Source: Roseivirga ehrenbergii (GTDB lineage: Bacteria; Bacteroidota; Bacteroidia; Cytophagales; Cyclobacteriaceae). Taken from it: a stretch of 64,000 nucleotides of DNA. The translations under genes and the position numbers were made by a program. The notes below the pieces were generated by a model that did no database searches, was not told the DNA's origin, and worked only from the letters and a program-made list of their open reading frames with translations. Shown here piece after piece: positions 1 through 8,279 of the stretch. The DNA lies in NCBI RefSeq assembly GCF_001593005.1, contig NZ_LQZQ01000001.1, forward strand, positions 124,001 to 188,000, given 5' to 3'. The first letter of the stretch is position 1, and every line of letters starts with the position of its first letter.

Positions 1-388
1 GCGAATGAAAATCGGCATGTGCGTCAATCCAAATGGCGCCTAAACGTTTATCAGGATCAGCCTTTTTTATGCCTGCAATTGTACCAGCAGCAGTAGAGTG
101 GTCGCCAGCCAAAACTATAGGAAATAAACCTTCAGAACGAAGATCGCTTACCGCATCACAAACACGTTTGAGAACTGTATAAACACCTTCTCCGTATTTT
201 GCATTCTTAAACTTAGGCTCTTGAAACAATAGCTCATTTTCGTTTTTCACCCTTATGGGCTGAAAACGTAAAAAGAAGTCGGAATGCTTGCTCAAGCTTG
301 CCACTTTCATGGCATCAATTCCCAAACTCGCTCCTCGTGTACCAGCCGCTAACTCCGATCTTACCTCAACTAAGCGAATCTTTCTCAT
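1..388 (-). CDS. rocF: Arginase family protein (partial, 3' end beyond window)
   Basis: The reading frame starts at the ATG complement at 388-386 and runs off the left edge, so only about 129 N-terminal residues are visible. The piece contains the ureohydrolase metal motifs LAGDHS and WIDAHADFH, which carry Mn-binding His and Asp residues. Arginases of this fold hydrolyse arginine to ornithine and urea in the cytoplasm; agmatinases share the motifs. The start MRKIRLVEVRSELAAGTRGA is arginase-like, and I favour arginase. The gene lies 16 bp downstream of the deoxyhypusine-synthase-like gene on the same strand, so the two are probably cotranscribed. Confidence 0.85.
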   Translation of the reverse strand, partial: MRKIRLVEVRSELAAGTRGASLGIDAMKVASLSKHSDFFLRFQPIRVKNENELLFQEPKFKNAKYGEGVYTVLKRVCDAVSDLRSEGLFPIVLAGDHSTAAGTIAGIKKADPDKRLGAIWIDAHADFHS

Positions 389-404
389 GATCTTAATACT
401 TTAA

Positions 405-1385
405 TTACCAACCTAATACGTATGCAAAAACCAATGGCGCTACAATTGTAGCATCCGATTCAATGATAAACTTTGGGGTATCCATATCTAGTTTACCCCA
501 TGTGATTTTCTCATTTGGAACAGCGCCAGAATATGAACCATAGCTTGTTGTAGAGTCTGAAATTTGACAGAAGTAACTCCAGAAAGGAATTTTATCCATT
601 TCCATATCTTGATAAAGCATTGGCACTACGCAGATAGGGAAATCACCAGCAATACCTCCACCAATTTGGAAGAAGCCCACTCCTTTTCCTTCTGAATTTT
701 TCACGTACCAATCAGCTAAGAATGTCATGTACTCAATACCCGACTTCATGGTGGAAGGCTTCAACTCACCTTTAATACAATAGGAAGCAAAAATATTTCC
801 CATAGTAGAATCTTCCCAGCCCGGAACAATGATTGGAATATTCTTTTGAGCCGCGGCTAGCATCCAGCTATTGGCTGGATCTATCTCATAGTATTGCTCT
901 AAGTCACCAGAAAGCAACATTTTATACATGTACTCATGAGGTAAAAACCTCTCTCCTGCTTCTTCGGCACCTTTCCATTGCTTAAAAATTTTAGACTGTA
1001 AACGTCTGAATGCTTCCTCTTCTGGAATACAGGTGTCGGTCACTCTATTCAAGCCCTGCTCTAATAAATCCCACTCGTCTTGAGGGGTTAAATCTCTATA
1101 ATTCGGAACCCTTTTGTAATGCGAATGCGCTACAAGGTTCATAATATCTTCTTCTAGGTTAGCCCCTGTACATGAAATGATGGCTACCTTATCTTGACGA
1201 ATCATTTCAGCAAACGATTTCCCTAATTCAGCAGTACTCATAGCACCAGCAAGTGTCACCATCATTTTTCCGCCTTCGGCCAAGTGAGTATTGTAGCCTT
1301 TGGCGGCATCAACCAAACTGGCAGCGTTAAAATGTAGGTAATGCTTTTCAATAAAATCGGATATCGGTTTCTGAGACATATTCAT
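405..1385 (-). CDS. Deoxyhypusine-synthase-like protein
   Basis: A 326-residue protein of the deoxyhypusine synthase family, an NAD-dependent enzyme fold that transfers the aminobutyl group of spermidine. Seen in the sequence: the C-terminal segment with SYSGAVPNEK and ITWGKL, where K298 aligns with the catalytic lysine of eukaryotic deoxyhypusine synthase, and the internal QIGGGIAGDFPI stretch. Bacteria have no eIF5A, and bacterial homologues of this family are known to work on free polyamines, for example as homospermidine synthase. A polyamine role here is inferred from the adjacent arginase and the divergent arginine decarboxylase. A second in-frame Met two codons downstream (1379) is an alternative start. 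Confidence 0.8.
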   Translation of the reverse strand: MNMSQKPISDFIEKHYLHFNAASLVDAAKGYNTHLAEGGKMMVTLAGAMSTAELGKSFAEMIRQDKVAIISCTGANLEEDIMNLVAHSHYKRVPNYRDLTPQDEWDLLEQGLNRVTDTCIPEEEAFRRLQSKIFKQWKGAEEAGERFLPHEYMYKMLLSGDLEQYYEIDPANSWMLAAAQKNIPIIVPGWEDSTMGNIFASYCIKGELKPSTMKSGIEYMTFLADWYVKNSEGKGVGFFQIGGGIAGDFPICVVPMLYQDMEMDKIPFWSYFCQISDSTTSYGSYSGAVPNEKITWGKLDMDTPKFIIESDATIVAPLVFAYVLGW

Positions 1386-1740
1386 TTAATTTTTATACAC
1401 GTTCTAGTTCTATTCAGATTAAATTTTGTCACTGAACGGCCTGCAATTTGCTAAAATTCGCTGACTATTTCATATTCAAAAACCATTCTCTGAAAGCCCG
1501 TTAATCTATCTTTTTCATACAAGCTCAGAAAAAGAAGTGGGGAAAGCAAAACAGGCCTACAAGTAATTTATTATCAATTTATTAGCCTTAAACGTCAAAC
1601 AAAGATTTAAAAGAATATAGTCTCTCGTAAGCCCAAGCATATTTTTTTTGACTTAAGAATTAACATTTGATTGGCAAGCTTTCTTTTAAAAGTTTAGAAA
1701 TTTCTAATATTGCACCTTTCGAATTTTGTAAAAGCGGTAG
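1386..1740. other. Divergent intergenic region, no gene seen
   Basis: An AT-rich 355-bp gap between two divergently transcribed polyamine genes. I see no ORF, RNA gene or strong hairpin. A sequence TAATATTG at 1705-1712 differs at one position from the Bacteroidota -7 element TAnnTTTG and could belong to the decarboxylase promoter, but no convincing -33 TTTG accompanies it. Confidence 0.4.
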
Positions 1741-3126
1741 ATGAAAAGTTATTTTGACCTTATTGACCAGACCTTTGATTTTCCAACAGAAGAATTTAAG
1801 GTGAATGGCAAATACTTAGAATTTCATGATGTTCCACTAAAGGACATTATTAAAGAACACGGAACGCCACTAAGGTTAACTTATCTACCCAAGATTTCAG
1901 AAAATATACAGAAAGCTAAAAAGTGGTTTGAAACTTCTATTAAGAAACACAAATACCAAGGGAGCTATACTTATTGCTATTGCACAAAGTCATCTCACTT
2001 TAGCTTTGTGTTAGACGAAACCATCAAGAATGGTTGTCAAATAGAAACTTCTTCGGCTTTCGATATTCCAATTGTTAGAAGTCTACACGCTAAAGGAAAA
2101 ATTGACAAAGACATTCTAATTGTGTGTAACGGTTTTAAAAGGCCACTTTACACCCAATATATTTCTGAGCTGATTAATGACGGCTTTACCAATTGTATTC
2201 CTGTTTTGGATAACATGAATGAATTGGATGTGTATAAAGATTTAATCAATGAGGATTTTCAGGTAGCCATTCGTGTAGCAGCCGATGAGGAACCGAATTT
2301 TGAATTCTATACCTCACGCTTGGGAATTCGCTATGGCGACATTACTGATTACTACAAAGAACATATTGAAGGAAGCCGAGCATCATTAAAAATGCTTCAC
2401 TTCTTTATTAATACTGGAATTAAAGACACCGCCTATTACTGGAGCGAATTAAGCCGTTTTATGTACAAGTACTGCGAGCTTAAAAAGATTTGCCCAACGC
2501 TAGATACCGTTGACATTGGTGGTGGTTTCCCAATTAAGACTTCGCTTACGTTCGAATATGACTACCAGTATATGGTAGATCAAATTGTAGAAAACATCAA
2601 ATGGATTTGTAATAAGAGCAATGTGCCTGTTCCGAATATCATTACTGAATTTGGAAGCTTTACCGTTGGTGAAAGTGGTGCCTTTATCTACTCTATTCTT
2701 GATCAGAAATTACAAAACGATAAAGAGCTTTGGTACATGATTGATGGTTCATTCATTACTCATTTGCCTGATGCTTGGGGCTTGAGCCAAAAGTATATTC
2801 TGCTGGCCATCAACAAATGGGATCATCCTTTCCATAAGGTAAATATGGGTGGGCTTACTTGCGACAGTATGGATTACTATAACTCCGAAGCCCATACTTC
2901 TGAAGTGTTTATGCCGCTGATTGAAGAAGACGAAAACCTCTATGTTGGCTTCTTCCATACTGGTGCTTACCAGGAATCATTGGGTGGTTATGGTGGTATT
3001 CAGCATTGCTTGATTCCTGCGCCTAAACATGTTTTGATTGACCATGATGAAAATGGAAAAATAAGAAGCAGAGTGTTTGCCGCAGAGCAAATCGAAGAAA
3101 GTATGTTGAAGATTTTGGGATACTAA
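1741..3126 (+). CDS. Arginine decarboxylase (short Bacteroidota type, PLP-dependent)
   Basis: A 461-residue group IV (alanine-racemase-fold) decarboxylase. K83 in YCTKSSH is the likely PLP Schiff-base lysine, corresponding to the YxxKxN motif of the family. The glycine-rich phosphate-binding segment DIGGGFP and the C-terminal NMGGLTCDSMD, with a Cys-Asp active-site pair, are present. It is much shorter than the approximately 630-660 residue SpeA of enterobacteria, and matches the short proteins annotated as arginine decarboxylase throughout Bacteroidota. Arginine to agmatine is the expected reaction; a related substrate cannot be excluded. It ends at a bidirectional terminator and faces the ArsC-like gene. 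Confidence 0.82.
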   Translation: MKSYFDLIDQTFDFPTEEFKVNGKYLEFHDVPLKDIIKEHGTPLRLTYLPKISENIQKAKKWFETSIKKHKYQGSYTYCYCTKSSHFSFVLDETIKNGCQIETSSAFDIPIVRSLHAKGKIDKDILIVCNGFKRPLYTQYISELINDGFTNCIPVLDNMNELDVYKDLINEDFQVAIRVAADEEPNFEFYTSRLGIRYGDITDYYKEHIEGSRASLKMLHFFINTGIKDTAYYWSELSRFMYKYCELKKICPTLDTVDIGGGFPIKTSLTFEYDYQYMVDQIVENIKWICNKSNVPVPNIITEFGSFTVGESGAFIYSILDQKLQNDKELWYMIDGSFITHLPDAWGLSQKYILLAINKWDHPFHKVNMGGLTCDSMDYYNSEAHTSEVFMPLIEEDENLYVGFFHTGAYQESLGGYGGIQHCLIPAPKHVLIDHDENGKIRSRVFAAEQIEESMLKILGY

Positions 3127-3198
3127 AAGGTATTGAAGTGTTGAAGTGCGGAAGTGTTTAACTGCACAGAAGTCCTCATCTTCTCATTGAAAAAATAG

Positions 3199-3242
3199 AA
3201 ACGGGAACTAGAGTGTTTGTACATTCTAGTTCCCGTTTTCTT
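3199..3242. terminator. Bidirectional rho-independent terminator
   Basis: A 17-bp stem with one G-U pair: arms 3199-3215 and 3222-3238, loop of six bases. It has an A-rich 5' flank and a T-rich 3' flank (TTTTCTTTT). It sits between the convergent decarboxylase and ArsC-like genes and can serve both. Confidence 0.85.
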
Positions 3243-3253
3243 TTATGATTGGC

Positions 3254-3595
3254 CTAAAGCAAACTCTTTACATTTTCTGGTGGGCGACCTAGAACAGCCT
3301 TATCTCCTTTTACCACAATTGGTCTTTCAATAAGGCTTGGGTATTCCACCATCGCTGCAATCCATTCATCCTCACTTAGGGTTTTACCCTTGAACTGCTC
3401 TTTATAAACAGCCTCTGATTTACGCACAATTTCCTCAGCCTTCATTCCTAGCTTTTTTAGAATTTCACGCAATTGATCTTCTGAGGGTGTTTCTTTTAAA
3501 TACTCTACTATGGTAAGCATTTCACCACTTTCTTCAATTAACTGAAGTGTTTGCCTGCTTTTCTGGCAGCGTGGGTTATGATATATTTTCAACAT
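3254..3595 (-). CDS. ArsC/Spx-family thioredoxin-fold protein (arsenate reductase-like)
   Basis: A 113-residue protein starting MLKIYHNPRCQKSR. C10 followed by KSR is the single-cysteine active-site signature of glutaredoxin-coupled ArsC, and RPIVVKGDKAVLGRPP near the C-terminus is the ArsC cis-Pro/arginine region. The family reduces arsenate to arsenite with glutathione/glutaredoxin, but the short YfgD-type members, which this resembles, mostly lack proof of arsenate activity. No arsB or arsR neighbours are present, so a role in arsenic resistance is unsupported. It is monocistronic and convergent with the decarboxylase gene. Confidence 0.85.
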   Translation of the reverse strand: MLKIYHNPRCQKSRQTLQLIEESGEMLTIVEYLKETPSEDQLREILKKLGMKAEEIVRKSEAVYKEQFKGKTLSEDEWIAAMVEYPSLIERPIVVKGDKAVLGRPPENVKSLL

Positions 3596-3685
3596 ATTTT
3601 AAGGTTTTAAATTTCTAATTGAGCAATTTTAAAGTATGCTGCTTATTCAAAAATCAGCTTGAACTAATACTTCAAAAATAGAAAT

Positions 3686-4219
3686 ATGACCGCTGACTTA
3701 CGTTATCCAATCGGAAAATTTGATCCTCCTTCCAATATTACGCTTTCTGATATTGACGGATACATTAACAGAATAAAAGACACGCCTGAAAAACTCAAAA
3801 AAGCGATTGAAGGTTTAACAGAAGAGCAACTCAATAGCCCTTATCGACCTGAAGGCTGGACGGTTAGGCAGGTAATTCACCATGTAGCAGATAGCCATAT
3901 GAATGCTTATATCCGCTTCCATTGGGCTTTAACCGAAAACTCTCCTCGAATAAAAGCCTATGATGAGAAAGCTTGGGCGGAACTATCCTATCAAAATCAT
4001 GTGCCTTTAGAGGTTTCTTTAAACCTTCTTGCAAACTTACATGAGCGTTGGGTTCATTTACTAAAAAACATGTCGGAAGAAGATTTCAATCGGAAATACA
4101 TTCATCCAGAAGGAGACAAGGTTTATGTACTTAGAACAGTAGCGGCCATGTATGCTTGGCATGGCGACCACCATACGGCACATATTACTTCATTAAGAGA
4201 AAGAATGGGCTGGAAATAG
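3686..4219 (+). CDS. YfiT/DinB-like metal-dependent protein (bacillithiol transferase type)
   Basis: A 177-residue member of the DinB/YfiT four-helix fold. The metal-ligand histidines are visible: H66 in VIHHVADSH and the C-terminal cluster AWHGDHHTAH (H159, H162, H163, H166). The N-terminal LRYPIGKF and the GWTVRQVIHH segment are typical of YfiT, a putative bacillithiol S-transferase in Firmicutes. Whether this organism makes bacillithiol cannot be seen here, so the substrate is unknown. It stands alone, followed by an inverted-repeat element. Confidence 0.8.
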   Translation: MTADLRYPIGKFDPPSNITLSDIDGYINRIKDTPEKLKKAIEGLTEEQLNSPYRPEGWTVRQVIHHVADSHMNAYIRFHWALTENSPRIKAYDEKAWAELSYQNHVPLEVSLNLLANLHERWVHLLKNMSEEDFNRKYIHPEGDKVYVLRTVAAMYAWHGDHHTAHITSLRERMGWK

Positions 4220-4228
4220 GTGCACAAA

Positions 4229-4295
4229 AACTCTCCAAGAGTTAGTAAGGACTTATCAGCTTGATGCACCATAAAGTACAAACTCTTGGAGAGTT
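4229..4295. repeat. Dispersed 15-bp inverted repeat, copy A
   Basis: Perfect 15-bp arms at 4229-4243 (AACTCTCCAAGAGTT) and 4281-4295 (its exact reverse complement) separated by 37 bp. It belongs to a family with two further copies at 35293-35373 and 36742-36820. Arm sequences differ between copies, but each copy pairs perfectly with itself. It lies between two plus-strand genes and could act as a transcript-end stem-loop or a REP-like element. Confidence 0.85.
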
Positions 4296-4377
4296 CCTTA
4301 ATAGGGAAAATTAGAATTTGGTACTTTAGTACAACCATCAAACCCAAACAAATAGACAGTTTTAAGAAAAAAAGAAA

Positions 4378-4767
4378 ATGAGCGATAGTAAAAAATCAAT
4401 TTACGGAACCATCGGCTGGTTTGATTTAACCGTACCCAACGCCACAGAAGTAAAAGACTTTTACGCCAAAGTAACAGGATGGAAGCCCGAGCCCGTTTCG
4501 ATGGGTGATTATGATGACTACAACATGACAGTTGATGGTGAACCTAAAGCTGGGGTATGCCATAAGCGTGGGGGCAACAGTGACATCCCATCGCAATGGA
4601 TGATGTACATCAATGTAAGAGATTTGGACAAAAGCAGATCGGAATGCACGGCCAATGGCGGAAAATTGGTTACGAATATCAAGAGTGCTGGCAGTATGGG
4701 CCGCTACTGTTTTATTGAAGACCCTGCGGGCGCAGTTTGTGCACTTTTTGAGCCGAGCGAGGCCTAA
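4378..4767 (+). CDS. VOC (glyoxalase/bleomycin-resistance fold) protein
   Basis: A 129-residue protein with the two beta-alpha-beta-beta-beta halves of the vicinal oxygen chelate fold: the first begins IGWFDLTVPNATEVKDFY and the second QWMMYINVRDLDKS, ending RYCFIEDPAGAVCALFEP. Such single-domain VOC proteins bind a metal between subunits and act as isomerases, dioxygenases or drug-binding proteins. Nothing here tells which, so no substrate is assigned. A near-consensus -7 sequence TACTTTAG occurs at 4322-4329. Confidence 0.85.
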   Translation: MSDSKKSIYGTIGWFDLTVPNATEVKDFYAKVTGWKPEPVSMGDYDDYNMTVDGEPKAGVCHKRGGNSDIPSQWMMYINVRDLDKSRSECTANGGKLVTNIKSAGSMGRYCFIEDPAGAVCALFEPSEA

Positions 4768-4848
4768 GGTCACAAAACAAAATCACCAAATAAGCCTTCG
4801 ATCTGAAAAGGAAATTTCTTCGTAAGTTTATTTTTCCAAAACCAACCT

Positions 4849-5652
4849 ATGAAAGCTCTTTTCCCACTCCTATTTCTCTTCTTCGGTTCGAATATCAGTC
4901 CTGAACCCAACTGCATAGAATGTGATCAAGACCGACAGTACATATGTGCTTCAAACACCTTGGCCATGAATTTCAAGTTATGCATGGACATGGCCGAAGT
5001 ATCTGGACGGATGTATAAAATTTATCTGCTAGACCTGAAAAAGGAGTATGGTGTTACTGGGACTGAATACACTTCCAGCTTACCCGATTGGAAACTTTGG
5101 GAGCAGCTTTACCCGGGGAAAACGGCTACTGAAATTTCTGAATTATTCTTTGAAACCACCACTTTTGCTTTGGCTCCAATGGTGGGCGTTAGCTACGACC
5201 AAGCGGTAAAGTTTGCAGCCTGGAGGACGGAAGCTTTCAGAAAGGAGCTGGATAAAATGGACGAAAGGGATAGAGTGGATTTCCCAAAAGAATTTGAATT
5301 CAGATTACCCACTCCAGCCGAGTGGTCTAGAATGAGATTTATGACCCAAGAAAAAGGAATGCTCAAACAAGTAGAAAAAATTGCTGCGGCTTATGAAAAG
5401 GAGTTTAAAACAAGCAAGAACGATGTACTCAACAGCAGTAGCAAAGTCCACGATGTTTTCTCAGCCATGGATCAAAAGCTAGGCTTATTCGGCTTACACG
5501 ACAATGTAGCTGAAATGACTTCTGAACAAGGTATAGCCATGGGCGGAAGCTGGAATAACAAAAGCACTGGAGCCGACTTCAATAAAAAATCAGAATACAG
5601 CACCCCTCAGGCTTGGCTTGGTTTCAGATGTATTTTTGAAATTATTGAGTAA
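4849..5652 (+). CDS. Secreted FGE/SUMF1-fold protein
   Basis: A 267-residue protein with an N-terminal signal sequence (about residues 1-16) and a formylglycine-generating-enzyme-like fold. The recognisable blocks are GVSYDQAVKFAAWR, RLPTPAEWSRM, NVAEMTSEQGIAMGGSWNN and AWLGFRC. In true FGE two cysteines activate oxygen; the C-terminal block keeps only one cysteine here and the catalytic pair is not evident, so this is probably a non-enzymatic FGE-fold protein, as are GldJ/GldK of the gliding machinery. The substrate or partner is unknown. The stop codon is immediately followed by the ATG of a membrane-protein gene, suggesting an operon. Confidence 0.75.
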   Translation: MKALFPLLFLFFGSNISPEPNCIECDQDRQYICASNTLAMNFKLCMDMAEVSGRMYKIYLLDLKKEYGVTGTEYTSSLPDWKLWEQLYPGKTATEISELFFETTTFALAPMVGVSYDQAVKFAAWRTEAFRKELDKMDERDRVDFPKEFEFRLPTPAEWSRMRFMTQEKGMLKQVEKIAAAYEKEFKTSKNDVLNSSSKVHDVFSAMDQKLGLFGLHDNVAEMTSEQGIAMGGSWNNKSTGADFNKKSEYSTPQAWLGFRCIFEIIE

Positions 5653-6264
5653 ATGAAGGGTTTTGTAAAACGGGCATTCAGCAACCTATTATCGGGTACG
5701 GCTTCGTTTTTCTTTATCTTCTCAATTCTACTTTTTTTACCAACATGGGGTGGCTCTCTTAGGTTTTTAGGCTACGCTTTAATCTATTCCTTACTAGCTC
5801 TTCTTTTTAGGAGGAAGACTAACCGTACTAAAAATAAAATTGGTATTGTAGCCTTGAGTTTTACCCTTCTCTTTTTTCTATATAGCTCTAGATCAATCGA
5901 AGTTCAGGTTATAGGGGAACCCACCAAGATCTATATATTAACGGATGTACCAAATGCTCCTGAAATACATTCACATTTTCAATGGACGAAAAAGCTAAAA
6001 ATAGATTCAACATATATTCTTAGAACCTCATCTTCAGTCAAAGATATTGACCTAAAAATTAAAGTGATAAATGAATTAGGCAATCGAATTGGGTCAACCA
6101 GAACTGGCTATAGGTATGGGAAATGCCAATACGCAACTGTTCTTGTTTCTATTCAAACAATTTATCTTTTTGACTCTACCAAAGAAGAAAAACCAAGTCA
6201 ACACATTTACTTTTCACTTCTCAGTGAACAAGCGCAGTTGTGCGCATCCATGCTAAACCAATAA
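5653..6264 (+). CDS. Hypothetical membrane protein
   Basis: A 203-residue protein with three hydrophobic segments (about residues 14-30, 36-52 and 64-80), followed by a roughly 120-residue soluble, probably periplasmic, C-terminal part with two cysteines (in YGKCQY and QLCAS). I do not recognise the family. Its ATG follows the FGE-fold gene's stop with no spacing, so translational coupling and a shared function at the envelope are likely. It converges on the amidohydrolase gene with a 10-bp gap and no evident terminator. Confidence 0.65.
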   Translation: MKGFVKRAFSNLLSGTASFFFIFSILLFLPTWGGSLRFLGYALIYSLLALLFRRKTNRTKNKIGIVALSFTLLFFLYSSRSIEVQVIGEPTKIYILTDVPNAPEIHSHFQWTKKLKIDSTYILRTSSSVKDIDLKIKVINELGNRIGSTRTGYRYGKCQYATVLVSIQTIYLFDSTKEEKPSQHIYFSLLSEQAQLCASMLNQ

Positions 6265-6274
6265 TGTATTAAAC

Positions 6275-7693
6275 TCATTTGTTAGTCTTCCTCAACTGCT
6301 CCAACATCCCTTTTAAATCTTGCCCAGAGAAAATTTGTGTCCCTAACACTAGTGTACTGATGCCTTGAGTGTTGGAAATATCTTCCAAAGGGTTGGCATC
6401 AAGAATCAGTAAATCAGAAGATTTACCAGCCTCCACCGATCCGTAAAAATTTTCAACCTTAAGGAATCTAGCCCCATTGATAGTCGCGGTACGAAGTGCT
6501 TCGGCAGGTGTTAAACCAGCCGCCACCAAAGCCGCTAATTCTTGGTGAAGTGAAAGACCTTGGTATACATAGGAGTTAGACGCGCCCGAATCGGAACCCG
6601 CCAAAAGCGAAACCCCAGCAGCCTGCATTTTAGGGATCAACTTTTCGAAAGTACTGTTCAGCTCATGCCGCTCTGCAATGGCTTTTTCATTCGCCCGCAT
6701 GGCACTTCTGATTCTCCCCTGATAGGTTTTTATAATCCCATCACCTACATAGTTAAGGTACTCGTCATTCTCGTGATTATCCCTGTCTAAATAGGAAAGG
6801 GTATTTCCAATATGCTTGGTAGGTACCACATAAGTATTGTGCGTTTTCAACATGTCAAAAACGGTTTGTGCTTGAGTCTCATCATAGGTGGCAATCAGCT
6901 TATCCATAGAACCCCAGAAGCCAGCCTTGCCATCAATTACATCTTGTGTTATTTCTTTTTCTTGGGTCGAAGCCCCTTTAAGAATGTAATAAAGGTGTTC
7001 AACAGAACCCAAGCCCGCATTTACGGCATCTTCCAACATTACGGTAAAAGGCATATGGCCCGAAGTGGTAATTCCCCTCCTCTTGGCTTCCTCAATAATC
7101 CAGATGTAAGCTTCTTTAGAAATAGTACTGTCATAAATTTTGATGAAGTCCACGCCCATATTCTCGAGTGAATCAACGCCTTGAATTACCTCTTCCTTGG
7201 TTGTCACAGGAATTGAACCCGCCCATGTTCCGCGTGGGCCATCTAACTTTGGCCCAGAAGTAAAAATCACTGGACCAGTAAGTTTACCCGACTTAATTTC
7301 ATTCCTCCACTTAAAAATTTCAGAAGTCATATCACCACCAGCTTCGCGAACACCCGTAACGCCATTGGCAATAAATAAAGGAAGTAGATTCTTATTCTCT
7401 CGGATCAGTTCTTCCCCGCCTCTAAAATGCACATGCATATCCCAAAGCCCAGGAATAACGAATTTACCTGTAGCGTCAATGGTTTTGGCAGCGGTGTAGT
7501 CACTATTGTTTCCAGCTTCGCGAACAAAAATAATGGTGTCATTTCGAATCCCGATTTGCTGATCAGACATCAAATGACCCGTTTTTACATCCACCACATT
7601 GGCGTGATCGATCAGCAAATCAAGCTTCATCCTTTCTGAAGTGGAACAAGAAAAGAGAAAGACAGTAAAGAGTAATAGAGAGAGTTTTTTCAT
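6275..7693 (-). CDS. Amidohydrolase-family lipoprotein
   Basis: A 472-residue protein with a lipoprotein signal (lipobox FLFSC, C16), so it is probably anchored in the outer or inner membrane. The metal-dependent hydrolase barrel shows DMHVHF (first two metal histidines), FIKIYDS (bridging carbamylated Lys), GHMPF, EHLYYI and GSDSG (Asp). The N- and C-terminal small beta domain (FYGSVEAGKSSDLLILDANP) is typical of the imidazolonepropionase/prolidase-like amidohydrolases common in Bacteroidota. The substrate is not predictable. A second family member is encoded at 41666-43090, secreted but not lipidated. Confidence 0.88.
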   Translation of the reverse strand: MKKLSLLLFTVFLFSCSTSERMKLDLLIDHANVVDVKTGHLMSDQQIGIRNDTIIFVREAGNNSDYTAAKTIDATGKFVIPGLWDMHVHFRGGEELIRENKNLLPLFIANGVTGVREAGGDMTSEIFKWRNEIKSGKLTGPVIFTSGPKLDGPRGTWAGSIPVTTKEEVIQGVDSLENMGVDFIKIYDSTISKEAYIWIIEEAKRRGITTSGHMPFTVMLEDAVNAGLGSVEHLYYILKGASTQEKEITQDVIDGKAGFWGSMDKLIATYDETQAQTVFDMLKTHNTYVVPTKHIGNTLSYLDRDNHENDEYLNYVGDGIIKTYQGRIRSAMRANEKAIAERHELNSTFEKLIPKMQAAGVSLLAGSDSGASNSYVYQGLSLHQELAALVAAGLTPAEALRTATINGARFLKVENFYGSVEAGKSSDLLILDANPLEDISNTQGISTLVLGTQIFSGQDLKGMLEQLRKTNK

Positions 7694-7777
7694 AGTCAGG
7701 CTTCCGATTAATAGCCTAACCTATTCATTATTAAGAAGCTCTGAAATGTTAATTTTTTGAGTGGTAGCCAGTTGGGG

Positions 7778-8254
7778 CTATTGTAATCTGTCCACCGCCA
7801 AACCCAACCTATAAAACAGCGTATCGATTGGGTTTCTCAAAAAGTCAGCTGGGAGCTCTTTTTCAGGGATTTGCTGAAATCCGTGTTTTTGGTAGAAGCT
7901 TTGAGCGGCCCTAAATTGAGTCATAGTGCCTAAATAGACACACGCAAGCTGATCTTTCTCGGATTCATCGATGGCAGTTTGAAGTAGCAGTTTTGCAACA
8001 TTATGAACCGTGCCCCTAAATTCCTTTTTGAGCATCATCTTCTTTAGAATCCCATACTCATGTTTAATGATCATCAAGCCAGCAGTCCCAACCACATGAC
8101 CATCGTACGTGGCCACCCAATATTTATCTGGAAAAGTAACCGAATTGCTTTTTTGTCCGCCCATAATAGGCTCGATAAACTCTTCTGCAATTTCTTGAAT
8201 CATGAGGTCAATACCAGCCTGATATTTTGATTCGTATGGAACAATTTCGATCAT
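7778..8254 (-). CDS. GNAT-family N-acetyltransferase
   Basis: A 158-residue protein with the GNAT layout. It begins IEIVPYESKYQAGIDLMI, has a central VGTAGLMIIKHEYGILKKMML strand pair and a RGTVHNVAKLLLQTAI segment in the acetyl-CoA-binding position (the usual Q/RxxGxG/A is degenerate), and ends with AAQSFYQKHGFQQI, typical of the family's last helix-strand. Its substrate is unknown. It lies 25 bp downstream of the PNPOx-like gene on the same strand, so it probably belongs to that transcription unit. Confidence 0.82.
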   Translation of the reverse strand: MIEIVPYESKYQAGIDLMIQEIAEEFIEPIMGGQKSNSVTFPDKYWVATYDGHVVGTAGLMIIKHEYGILKKMMLKKEFRGTVHNVAKLLLQTAIDESEKDQLACVYLGTMTQFRAAQSFYQKHGFQQIPEKELPADFLRNPIDTLFYRLGLAVDRLQ

Positions 8255-8279
8255 ATGACTTTCTGATGAGAGAGGAAAT

